This document shows, piece by piece, positions 1-12,500 of a stretch of 64,000 nucleotides of DNA. Under the pieces are notes generated by a model. The model saw only the letters and a list, made by a program, of their open reading frames with translations. It was not told where the DNA came from and did not search any database. Each line of letters begins with the position of its first letter. Position 1 is the stretch's first letter. The stretch is taken from assembly GCA_914767715.1 (NCBI GenBank), contig OU612071.1:13809493-13873492 (forward strand), read 5' to 3'. The translations under genes were made by a program, and so were the position numbers. Source of the stretch: Membranipora membranacea (taxonomy: Eukaryota; Bryozoa; Gymnolaemata; Cheilostomatida; Membraniporidae).

Positions 1-528
1 AAATTCAGACAGTGTTACATTACAACAGCAATGTAAACGATGAGGCCATATTATCAACATTCCCACAATGCAATTTTATTCTGGACTTCCCAGTTAAAAT
101 TAGGTCAATGATAACTTAAATGATAAATGAATTATCTCCCCCGGAATTCCGAAAAACAGCACTGTAGGAATGTTGGTATTGTTATTGTTATTGTCTTACA
201 CTGAAAGCCGTTGAAACAAGCAGCCATATGTGCTGCTGTTAAGGGAGCATAAATCGACTTATTATTCCAGCCCCCCTACCAACTCTATTGATGAACATCT
301 CAATCCAGCTCTTCCAGCCATCAATACAATATGCACTGAGGACTGGAAGAGATGCTCATCAACACCCAGGGGTGGCTTCATGCTGTGGGGCCGGCAATGA
401 GGAGGTTGTACTAGAGAAGGCCTCCTTGACTTTGACTCATGGTTTCTAGCTGAAGACCTGTGTGTTGTACAGTGGTATGTGCACTACTGTATATTGTATC
501 AATTAGAGAGCATTTATACGTTCCTCAC
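1..528. other. Left-edge sequence, intron of the receptor
   Basis: Follows the donor of exon 658-529. It contains a partial inverted repeat (GATGAACATCTCAATCCAGCTCTTCCAG / CTGGAAGAGATGCTCATCAA, 288-362). No exon was recognised. Confidence 0.4.
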
Positions 529-3500
529 CTTGCAGCTTGAACTCTACTGGTTCTGACTTGCTGACAGTGAATAGTACACATGTTCCGTTGTAGTTGTATT
601 TGTATTTGTTACCACTGCCAGGACACATTGTAGTTTTAAATTGTAGGATGGGCTTCACCTGTAAAAAGAAATCTGGCTTTTGATTTCGCAGCCGTCTCCT
701 TGTATTTAAATACATGACTTTCATAGGGGTAGAGCAAAAAAGAGAAAAAATGTAAATTTATGAATTAACAATTCAGCTTTCCCTAGAACTGAACAAAGTG
801 TTCACCGATAATGGTATACCGTCATAAAATCCTGACAATTATGGATATGTCTTCACAATGACTGATAAATGCAGCGTGAAATGTAAGTGCAAAAACCAAT
901 TTCTTTGAAAACACTTTGTTCTACTCATCATCATCATCATGGCTTAAAAGTGAGATATTATCCTACTTACTATGTAGACTGTACCATCCTCTATTATGTT
1001 TTTATTAGTCATACAACTTTAAGTTGTATGACTTTTGTTTTAGTTGAGTTTATTATTCAAATCGTTTTTCTATATCTACGTCGCTGTATGTGAGGTAAAC
1101 AATTTATTCTTAATTTACTTTGATAATAATTTTTATAGAAAACCTCAATATAATAAATAAATAAATACTATAGTGAGATGTTTTCAATGCTACTATACCT
1201 CAAGATGAAGTTGATCTCCCTCTTTGAATGTGCCCAGTAGATTTTGCGTGAATTCCAGAGTTTTTACTGAGTACTCATCAGTTACTTCCGCTACTTCTGG
1301 TGTATACTAAAACATAATATGATTGTTAAAATGAGATACTATATATATATTATATTATCATTATTACTATGAGCTTTATTTTACACTGAACAATGCAATA
1401 AGCAAAAAACACCATGTTTTGAAAACAGCAACGAATAACTCATAGAAAACGATATGTGGATGGTTTCCCTGAATTAATATGATATGGTATCTGTGATAAC
1501 TACATATTTGAAATTGGAATGCTTTCTTGGTAATTGGACAGTCGTGTGATGGCAACTATATTGAATACGAAACATCAGAAAAACCATGGACAGTCTCACA
1601 TTACTTTAAAACATTTGCTCGAATTCAATCTTCTTTTCGTGAACTGCAAATTAGTCTTGCATCAGCCTCAATTTATTTATTAATATCTCATTACTCCCTA
1701 GCCTGTCTTACCAAGATTTGTTGTAGTAACACCCCATCATGCTCAGTAATACTTACACTGTCAATCTCTATTTCTCTATCTTGATTCTTGACTATAATTG
1801 AATATCTCTCAATATAGAGTTTAGCAGGAGCCAATGAGAACTTCACCTCTATTTGGCTGACCTCTGACCCATCGATTAATAGAGTTGTCTTCTCCATGGG
1901 AAGATAATCCTCACCTGCATTGCACAAAATATACACATAAATGTTCACCCAGTGAGTTCTGTTTGTTCGACACAATAAACGAGTCAGTTGAGTCGAACAA
2001 TGAGTGAGTTTGATACTCAGACCACATTCTAATTCAGTCAGGCGCATATAAGAACAGAGACAAGTGCTAGAAATCTTTTTGAAGTATTCATTTACGATGA
2101 CAAAGGATAAATTTATTAAACTGTTTTAAATTTGTTTAGGTGCAATGGTTTCGATCTTTTTAAACCTATTGTGTGGTTTTTATTAGAGGTAACTAGCGTC
2201 TTGTTTGATGGAACCCAAATGTAAAGGAAATGTTGGCATCTGTTTGTTCTAACAGGACAACCAAATCGCTTGTAACTGTTTAGAAGGGACTGCCCTAACT
2301 CTAATGTCAAACTATCCGATTAGTACCTGTGGTTTTAGTTCTTTAAATGAATCAACAAAAGAATCAGACAAAAAGTTAGTTGGGTCAGCCAATAAGTTAC
2401 GGGAGTCCCTGAGCGGCTGATTTCGGCAATGAAAATAGTCAGTATTTCTAATCTAATCTAAAAGCTATAGCTGTGCCTCACCATATTTGGTATCATATTG
2501 AAGGTCCCGGTCTAATTAAGGGGACCATTATAACCTTTTGAATAGCCTAAGGACACAGTTGAAACCATTAGCTTTACTTAGAGGAATTTTTTCTAAACCA
2601 CCAAGGTTGTCCCTCTTTATCTTTTTATGTTATAGTTGATAAAGAGTGGACAACCTTAGTGGTTGAGAAAAGTTGAGAAAAATTGAGAAAAAAATTCATT
2701 TTAGTTCAGCTTATAGTTTCAACTAGTCCACAGGCTGTTCAAAAGGTTGCCATGGTGCTCTTAATTAGACTGAGACCTTCATAATGGTAACAAATATGGG
2801 GAGGTGCAACTGAAGCTATCTAAACTAAAAACTGTATAAAAAACCACATTCTTCCCGCGTGCGTTCTTCACCTGAGACATCACAGTGAGACGCCCCATAG
2901 AGGTTGTTGTTTGCTTTTACACACGGTGGAAACCAACATCCTGACTCAGGTTTATAATTTTTATAAATGACCTTGACCTAAAATACAAAAGAAGTAATTA
3001 ATCATCTGATAAAAACTGACCTTGGAGCTCGATTATCTGACTGTTATACGTGTTATCATCGTCTGCCCAGATACATCCACCTTCCAAGCAACCTGCCCGG
3101 CTTCCTACCTTTTGGAATGGTGTTATCTGGAATATTTATAAATATGTTATACTGTATTCAATACTTTCATATTATTACGCCAGAGTGTCTGTAAGTGGCA
3201 TAATATGATAAGTAAATCACTCAGCTTTTCTCTCTGAAGAAATAATATGCAACTTAAGGAAAACTTTTTGTGTATGTGATAGTTGTGGCCCATTTTGTAT
3301 AACATTAATAGAACAGCCAATTGGCTTTTACAGCCTATATGATTATATCGCAATTGAACAGAAATAGCTTGGAAATTGCACAACTATTTAGACATGTGAC
3401 CTTTTATATCCCTTCTATAAGTCGGCATGGTGTAGCGATGAGTGATGTCGTAGAAAAATGTACTAGCCAAGTCACAAACATTTATATCACCGATAGCTGT

Positions 3501-6500
3501 TACCTATTTTTACATTTTGGTTATATATAAATCTTCGCCTGAAAGAATTTCCCCATCAGATGAAAATTCTGAGAATAAGAATTATGTTCCAGCAATACAA
3601 AATCAAATGACCAAAAATAATGTGATTTATCTCGTCCGATCTAGATTCCATTACAAACCAGACCTAGAGGTTCTTTTACGACTTACCCTGGCCTGATAGC
3701 TTCCAGGCATTATATCATTAAAAGTCTGTGTCCACACAACACCTTCACCCTGTACGACCTGAAAAAACCCAATAACTATCGATGAGCATCAATGAAAAAA
3801 TTTATTTGAATGATCCCCTGTATATGGCTCAACTAAAACATAAAAATATCCTGAAAAGAATAGCATATAAGGTTATCATTGATCTTTTTCTCAATTTATT
3901 TTTCATTTATCATTTCTTATATCACTTTTGTCAGCTATCAAAACGGATAACTTGGAGAAGGGAATGTTTTGAACGGGTATTTTACAGCAGTTCCAATAGT
4001 TGATCGATTTAAGATCAAATTTAGTAGCAACTCTTATGACGTTCATCTTCTCATGTCAGATGAAAGATTGGCAGTTCCTGTGAATTTTTACACCACCGCA
4101 GGGCTGAAGTTCCATCAAATTGGACACAGACAGAAGTGCATCAATCACAAATGTGAGACATGACATGAAACCATAGACCAATGTGAAGCTCTGATGTCCT
4201 AAGGGTATTGTTTATGCTGGCATATCAGTGTCAGCATTAATTGAATCAAACCTCTGCTTGTGAATTGTTGCAAAATGAAAGTCAACCAAAACAACATATT
4301 GGTTTCATTATAATCGAAACAGTTAAGTGAAAACAGAGTAACAAGCCCTAAGCAACGAATATGACAAAAAAGCTTCTTTTGCAGCTGGCCCCTGATTATT
4401 TTATTTTCCCATAAAATAAGCCAGGTTCCTGGTGTTTATTCTTCGTCTCATACAAATGAGAGAATTGCATATACCAGACAATTATCTCACAATGTAGCGA
4501 GCTTTTGAACACATGTGAACATACTGGATTTACTGACAAGAACAATTTCTAAAACTCAATTCCTCGGTATATTGCCAAGCCCTATCTATACCCTTGCCCA
4601 TTGCAAAACCAGCCACTCTACATATCGAAGAGGCAGAGGGGGTTGATTTTACTGCAGGTGGGGTGTGCAAACACAGAGTGGACCTCTATCATAGTAGTCC
4701 TGTTCCGCAAGGACCTGACTGGGATGGATAGCATGCCAATTCCAAATCAAGATTTTCTGCCAGCACGGAGAATTGAGCTTGGACCTCAGTGATCACAAGA
4801 CTGCAACCTAACCACATACCACTCCTGAATGCCCACCTTTAGTGCCAAAACTCACCTTGCTTATTTGAATTAATTCCACATCCGAACCATTCACATGGGT
4901 TGCAGGATCGAAAGCTCCATATTTGGTGAGGGTCAGGTCATAACTGGTGTGATTGTATCTGAAAATTAAACGGATAGATGATGCATCAGTGAAGGGTCAG
5001 TGAAGAATAAGTGAGAGATCAGTGAAGGATAAGTGAAATATCAGTGAGGGATCAGTGTGATATCAGTTAGATATCAGTGAGACATCAGTGATAGTTCAGT
5101 GATAGTTCAGTGAGATATATGAGAGCGTTAGGTCATATATCAGTTCAGATCTGACATGAATTAATCGCATGAAGAGGAGGTTTACTGACAGTGCATATCA
5201 GGGAGACTACACATAGTGGATATATTCAACTAATGTCAAAAAATGTTGAGGTTTTGAAAAAAAATACTGACCCAACATATCAATCCATCAAGGAGAGGGA
5301 GTATATCAAGACTTAACATTTTTAAGTGAAGACAAATTCTGGGTCAATGTGATTGATTGCTAGGGAGTCCAGTAGTGACATTTCATAAGCGAAATACATG
5401 TACTGATCAATAACTGTGATAAGATTTTTGGGCAAACCGAAAAATGATGTGATATGCTGATGAAAGATTTTTTATGAATGTTCAAATCCTATCCTAAAGA
5501 ATATTCAGGTGACGTTAGTTACAAAAGTGCGACTGACGGACTATCTCACATCAAATTTGAGAACCTGACACTTATCCTCATTGTATAAATAAGATGTAGC
5601 AATGTTTGGACAGTTGTTTACAATGAAAGGAGTTCTTAGGAACCCAAACATTCCAACTTCCTAGCTGTATTATCATCTTTCAGCTTCATAACAAAACAAA
5701 ACAAATTCCTTATTATCAATGTGTGTGGACGCCAGGATGATCAGATAACACATTACATTACATCACAAAGAACAATATTTCATTCTGTGGTAAATTTTCA
5801 ATGACATTTGCAATACCTCAAATGAAAGACTAACAAAGTATTCATGTCCTGAGAGGGAAGTAGTGATGGTAATGTCTCGGGCTTGTGGGACCTGTCTCCT
5901 CAAGACACTGTCTCGACTTGTCGAGACAGACGTTGCGACTTTTTCATTAGAGACAATGCCGTGATGATTACCCAATGGGCCATATGTACAGTCAACACCT
6001 AACTATACTATACTATATGATGTATTTTTGTGACCATTGATCTTCCAAAATGATAATGTTTGTTCAGAAGACCAGACGGATGAAATATTAAAATTAATAA
6101 AGTCATTTCTGTATCATACTCAATTTCCAGATGCAAAAGGGGCAGTATTACAATTTTATCGGCATCAATATGTCTCGGTCTCGTCTCGAATTTTATTGCT
6201 GTCTCGTCCTGTCTCGCAAAAATCTGACAATTTGCCGTCACTAGAGGGTAGTAGTGTGGGACAATCTTGATGGATTGTCCGATAACCCGGTTCCATCAGG
6301 TGTATATATAATATTAAGAACATACCTTGTGTCACCATAAAAAGCTCTAGCAAATCGTACAGTGACTGAGTAAGGCTTGATGATTTCGACTGATATGGTC
6401 GTGTTGAGCGTTGGGCTTTCTGTGGTTGTAGTTGGCACAGTGGTAGCAGGTGGATTAGGTGTGTACACGCCCGTTGTCCCTAAAATATAGATACCATAGG

Positions 6501-9500
6501 ATAAGCCTTTGGATATAGACTGTCACTGCAGCATAGAAAGATATTTCCGATGGCTCATGGTTAGTTGAAAGCTATAAAGATTCTTGTTATTGCTATTTCT
6601 GAAAAAAATCCATCCTAATTGCTGGGCAAAAACCCACCAAGTGTAAAAATAGGCCGAGCTTGTTTATTTAAAATATTTCAAACTAAATAAAAAATGAGCA
6701 GTTTTGGACTATTTAGGCTTTATGGGACATCAAAGTCAGTGGATCCATTGTTGGCTTAAAGAACATGAAACAAATTATGTTGTGTAAGAAGTTGCCCTTA
6801 ATGTAGGGGGCGATGATCGAATGATACCCGATAAATTGAAAATCTTTGCGTACGCAGGTCACACGTCATTTTGGTCTGGCGACCAGGGAAAGTAGAATAA
6901 AAAGAAAAAGTTCGATTTGGCAGTTATTTGCTAATAAGATATTATCATATCATTCTGTCAGCTCATTTACTTTCATTTCATAAAAATTTGTTAAAATCAT
7001 AGCAACTGAGTTCATTTCAAAAAGCAGAAAAGACTTACCTGCGTGTAACAGCATAAATATCACAACTAAACTCTTTTGGATAGTTCCGCATGTACCCATT
7101 TTGGTTGAATTTTCATGTTAGTCTTGCTACTCGGTGAAGTATATTATTTCCAGTGATTCTTTGACCTCTTCAACTTAAGTTTTGTCATTCTGACACATTA
7201 GCAAACAAAAGTAGCAACAACGATCACTGATCCCTGAATTTGAAATGTTTGTAATCCAATTTGACATGTAGCATATGATTGACAATTTTTTTCCTGGTGG
7301 CATATATGCCCAAATAACTGCTGGGGTTAGGATGATTTAGCACAATGAGGCTGGGTTTTAATGTCAAAACATCACTGACATATTGATGAGATTATAGCAT
7401 ACTGAGATGATTTTTTGTGATCCGGTGTATGCAAATGGATTCTAATTTTAAATAGTTACTGTTGTATTTCTGAAAATAACCTTGCGCTACCAGGAAGATA
7501 AATGAATTTTGAGGTATCTAAATGAGATTACATGACAAATATCCCAGTACTTAAACTAATGACATTGACTCCTTACCATCAGAAAAGATGTAAACTAGTA
7601 GTAGTGTGGGAACCTAAATGGGAGTGATTTAATGTTAGCTACAGTTTATAGTAGCTAGCTTTGGGCTTCGAGCTAGCGGCAAATTTTAGCTAGCTAAGGC
7701 TGGAGACCAGGTAGAGTGAAGGAGTGGGTATCCTCAAACCTAACAGCTTTACACACTCACTCCTCAACAATCGCCAGAGCTGTGTACCTAAGAGCAGCAC
7801 AGAAAAGTACACCAATAGCTTTGACGTAAAATATGCTATCTAGTTTTTGTGTCACACTACATTTTTGAATTTTTTCCTTTTATTCATTTAAAACTACGCC
7901 ATTAAAACCCCATGGTTTCTTTATGAGTTGCAATAAATTCCTATGTTAAGGAAGGCTTTAAAGGGTCAGTACTATTAGAAAAGTGGATATATTAGCCCAG
8001 TAAATCAAATATTGTGAGCTCATAGGGCAAATAAATTTAATAAAAAAATAAAAATTGTGGAAAATAGCAAATAATTTTTTTTCAATTATTTTAGCAAGGA
8101 TCATAGTAGTCAGGGGGAGGCAATAAATCAATGTGATCCACTAAGATCCAAATTTTGAGACTTTGCAGCAGTTTTACTGCAATTAGGTTCACAGGCTGTT
8201 TTATTTCATATGCCCTAATGACTTTGCAGCCTGAGATCTTTAAAACCATACCAAACACGGCCTAGTAGGGCTGTCACTTCAAAGTATCAACAGCGGCCAG
8301 TGAATACTCAGATTAAAGTATAGCCATGTTCGTAGTGAAGCTTAAAATCATCAGCAGTGTTTCTCCAGCTTTTCAGCTTCATATTTATGCACGGCTGTTG
8401 GGACATCCCAGTTCCTATCACACAGTGATTGCATGACATGGTAACTCCAAATAATTTAAACTATAAAGTAGAGCAGAAGCCTTAGAACCCAATGGAGTCT
8501 TTCACTTAGATAAGCGATGCTTTAGTAAATAAATTCACTATCACATCGCTCAATATTATCACTCTTTTGGTCTTTCAACTAGAGAAAATGGCTCCAAAAT
8601 CGCTCACTCAGAATGTACATAGTTCCATCATTGAATGAGTCATGTATGAGCGACACCCATGCAGGTCTCACTCACTCTCTGAGTGAGCGATCAGAATGTG
8701 ATTTTTTGCTGTTCCTAATTGAAAGACTCCCCAGGCTAACAGTGACCACGAATCATTAGAAAATTGAGAAAGCCTTCACTCACCAGTGCTTTATGTAGAG
8801 AAGAAAAGTTTGGTAGGTACTGCCAGGTCGTAGAGTGGTGCTTTCAAATCGATCAGTGATCGATTGAACTGTATACATTCTGAGTGGGCGATTTGAGAGC
8901 GATTTTGTCTAATTGAAAGACCAAGTGAGTGATAAATTTAAGCAATGTGATAATTGAAAGACCCCCCTGGCTAACAGTGACCCTGATGCTTTTGAAAATT
9001 GAGAAAGCCTTCACTCACCAGTGTCATATGTAGAGAAGAAAAGTTTGGTAGGTACTGGCAGGTCGTAGAGTGGGAGAGGGTAGGCTGTCAACTCTAGATT
9101 GTATGTATTGGCTTTTAGATATCCAGATTCATAACCGAATATAGTTTTCTCTGCGTCTGACTGTGTTATACTCAGATCCGTTGTGTTAACCATTATGAAC
9201 CGGCAAAGCTTTCGACCCTGTCAACCGAAGCAAAAGTGTGCATTATACATGTAAAGAAACAGTCAATGTGAACACTAGTGCGATTTGTTGTAACCATAAT
9301 CATATAAAAAAGTATCTATATGTTTATGGTTGTAACTTTCTATATATTCTAGGAAAACTAATAAGCAATCTAACTACGTAGGAATATATTTCGGAGTTAT
9401 GTATCTGTTGTATGGGATGAAAATTCCTAGATCTAAATACTCTAGTTCATAAGCAATGCTGCCATAAAGGTAATATCATATATCAAAAGAAGTCACATGA

Positions 9501-12500
9501 AAAAGATGCTATGATTCAAACAAATGTTCCCAGTTCATCGCTTTAGTTGGCCTTCTTTCCAACAGTATAAGGACACATTAAGCTTGAATAAGCGTCAGCA
9601 GTTGGGGGGGAGAGGGGGGGGGTACACATGCATTCAAGATGCGCATTAACATTAACATACATTCACATAGTTTAGTGAGTGACCGATTGTGATTAAAACA
9701 ATTAAGGAGTTGTTTTCTCTTGACTGGAGGAGGTGGAAGAAACTCAAACAGAAGAGGATTGATTCTGTGACATCATAATGTTTTGACTGAATTTGTCAAC
9801 ATTATAGAGAAGCTTAGTCTAAAACATCAAACCATATTAAGAGCAAATTTTATGGAGAGAAACAAATGATCAATGTCTGAAGAGTAGTTTTTTGCCAAAC
9901 TGGCTTAGAAAACTAATGTGCCAGCTCTGATTGGTTGACAGGTAATTAATCAGCCAATCAAAATCCAACACATTGAGTCTGAGTATGAAGTTAATCATGT
10001 AACACAAAAGAGTAAATTTCAAATAAATTCAAATATATGATTTAGGAGGGTGGAAATACCCCATCCTTGTATACAGAAGGGAATTCACACCGAAATCTGT
10101 CGCTTATAGTGAAGTGGAAGTTGTAGGTATCCAATAAAACAAAAACGGTGGATATTGGAAAAATAGTTAATAAAAATAAATTAGATTAATTTATTTTTTG
10201 AGTAAAAATTTGATTTTTAAGATCCAACTTAGTATTTCTGGGCAGACCTGATCAGTCCATTAATTAATTTTCCTGCTTTGTGTCAACTATTCACATCATT
10301 TGATAGATTTAGTATTCCACAAACCGGGCTCTCCACCAGCAACAAACCAAAAAACTAACGAAATAGCAAAGGAGGGTGATTGCTAGCATCAAAGTTAATA
10401 ACATGATACCTCATGCAAAATCAAAATTTCAGTCAGGCTCATATTAGGTTATACCTTACAGGATAAAAAACCTTTATTAAGACGCAAGTGGATTGGAATC
10501 CTTGTAGAAATCTCAAGGGAAAACATTATTCTTTTGAGACAAATATTATTTATAGAGAGGAGACAGCACTTGCAATCCTGTAAGGTATGTAATGCTCACT
10601 CAACCTTTCAAAAGACAGCTTCCTTTGAGCCAGGCACAAGATTTACTTGATATGGGAAGCTGTCTTTCATGTTGAGTAAGATGGGAAAACCTGTATGAGC
10701 CTGAGTTTTTTACCGTTTAAGAGATTTATACTTACATCCTCTCTTCCCTAGCCAACCATAATATCAAGTTAAAGACTCTTGGAGATAGACAATGTTACTA
10801 AACAGGACATGTGACACTCACCAACGTAAATGACACTGCTATGCACACAAGAATATCTAATTGTGGACCGGCTGAGGATACTATCTTATACAAAGATTTT
10901 AGGCATTTAGTGAGCTTGAGTGGTTAGGGAAAGTTCATTACCTCTGACACCTTGTTGATGACCATACGGAAGCCCTGAGTCTGCTGCAGCGCTATCGAAG
11001 GAGGAAAAAGAGTACATACATTTCATCGCTGGCAAGAAATAGCAATAGACCAGATTTATTTACAGAATTAATATCGATTACCGGATCATATTGGTTTCAT
11101 AACATCTGTGAGATCAAAGCTGCAGTAGTGACTCAAGTCATAGAATAAACAACAATGAGACACGCTCTTCAAGTTACAAGTGGGACAACTGCTGAATAGA
11201 CTTTCCTTACCCAGATAGTTGGGCGATCTCCATGTGATTCTTACTTTATTTAACCTCGGAAAATCGTCAAGTATTAGAAGTTCTATTTTAAGATCTGAGA
11301 CCCTCTGTCCTGGACCACTGTCGTTCACCCTCGGTATACTATCAGCCAATGTATCGCAATCCCCTATAAATGGTAGATAATAATAATAATAATAAAAATA
11401 AGGTGTATGTTAAGGTCTGGCTGAATACACCATATTTTCCATAGGATCGGAGAACGTGTAGATAGGCTGTGTGTAGCCACAGCTTTAGCCTTTGTTCCAT
11501 GATAATGGTATGGTAGAGTATGGATGATTTCGAATGCAACAGCCACCTTGCATTACGGGGATGATAGCTGTTTAACATGTCACGTTTAGTACGCTGATAG
11601 TGTTTTGGTAGTCTGAGCCCCCCCCCCCCAGATTACTGCCCCCCCTATCTGACGCCCCCTCCCGGCGGTTATGTTGTGGTCTTGTTGTATAGCAGTGATG
11701 GGATGGTTCAGTGATGAGGTATACTGGTATTGTGGAGGTGTGTGGGGGAGGGGAGGGTAGATGAGTCAAGAGTTGGCAAAAGACGGATTAAGTGGTATAT
11801 TATGCCGAGAAGATGATGCAAGAACCAACAGGGAGATAACGGTTGCAATATTTCTTTGTGTCTACTAAATTCATAAAAAACTGATAAGATATTGTTACGC
11901 TAAAACATAACTACTTAGGCCTACATTGTCAAGGAGACAGGCACTGATTGGGATACTTTAATTGGACAAAAATTACTGGGTTGGTTTGAGAAAGTGATTT
12001 TACTGATTTAACTGCAGGATGTCTGGCATTTGTTTGTGGGTGAGTGAGAAAAAATGCCCTAATCAGTAGTGTTATAAACATGGTTTCCTTGTTAGAGTCA
12101 GGATGAAGTAGGTGGGACCAACATGATAGAAACTACTATCTCAACAAGGAGTTAGATTGTGCTCCTTGTTTTCAATCCTTGATTGAGCTTAATGTTAATG
12201 AATCGAGACTGATCACCTGGGGCCATAGACTTAATATACTATAGCATATTAACTCTATGCCTAGGGCCCACATAACACACTTGCAAACAAGGAATTGTCT
12301 TATTGTAAACTCTAAATGAATCGGCACCTCTGCTATAACGATTGCCTTCTCACTGTCATAAATAGTCTTTTCAACAGAGCAACAGGTCAATCTTCTTATC
12401 AAACATTTCATTGTTTACATTGTAGCTTAGTCAAGACAGCTGATTGGATGTCAATTTGCTCTAAACTGTCCAACGAGAAGTAAGAAAACACTGCCAGTAG

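Noticed and set aside
900-945. CATCATCAT run resembling a coding His stretch
   Set aside because: Simple trinucleotide repeat inside a receptor intron with no coding support.
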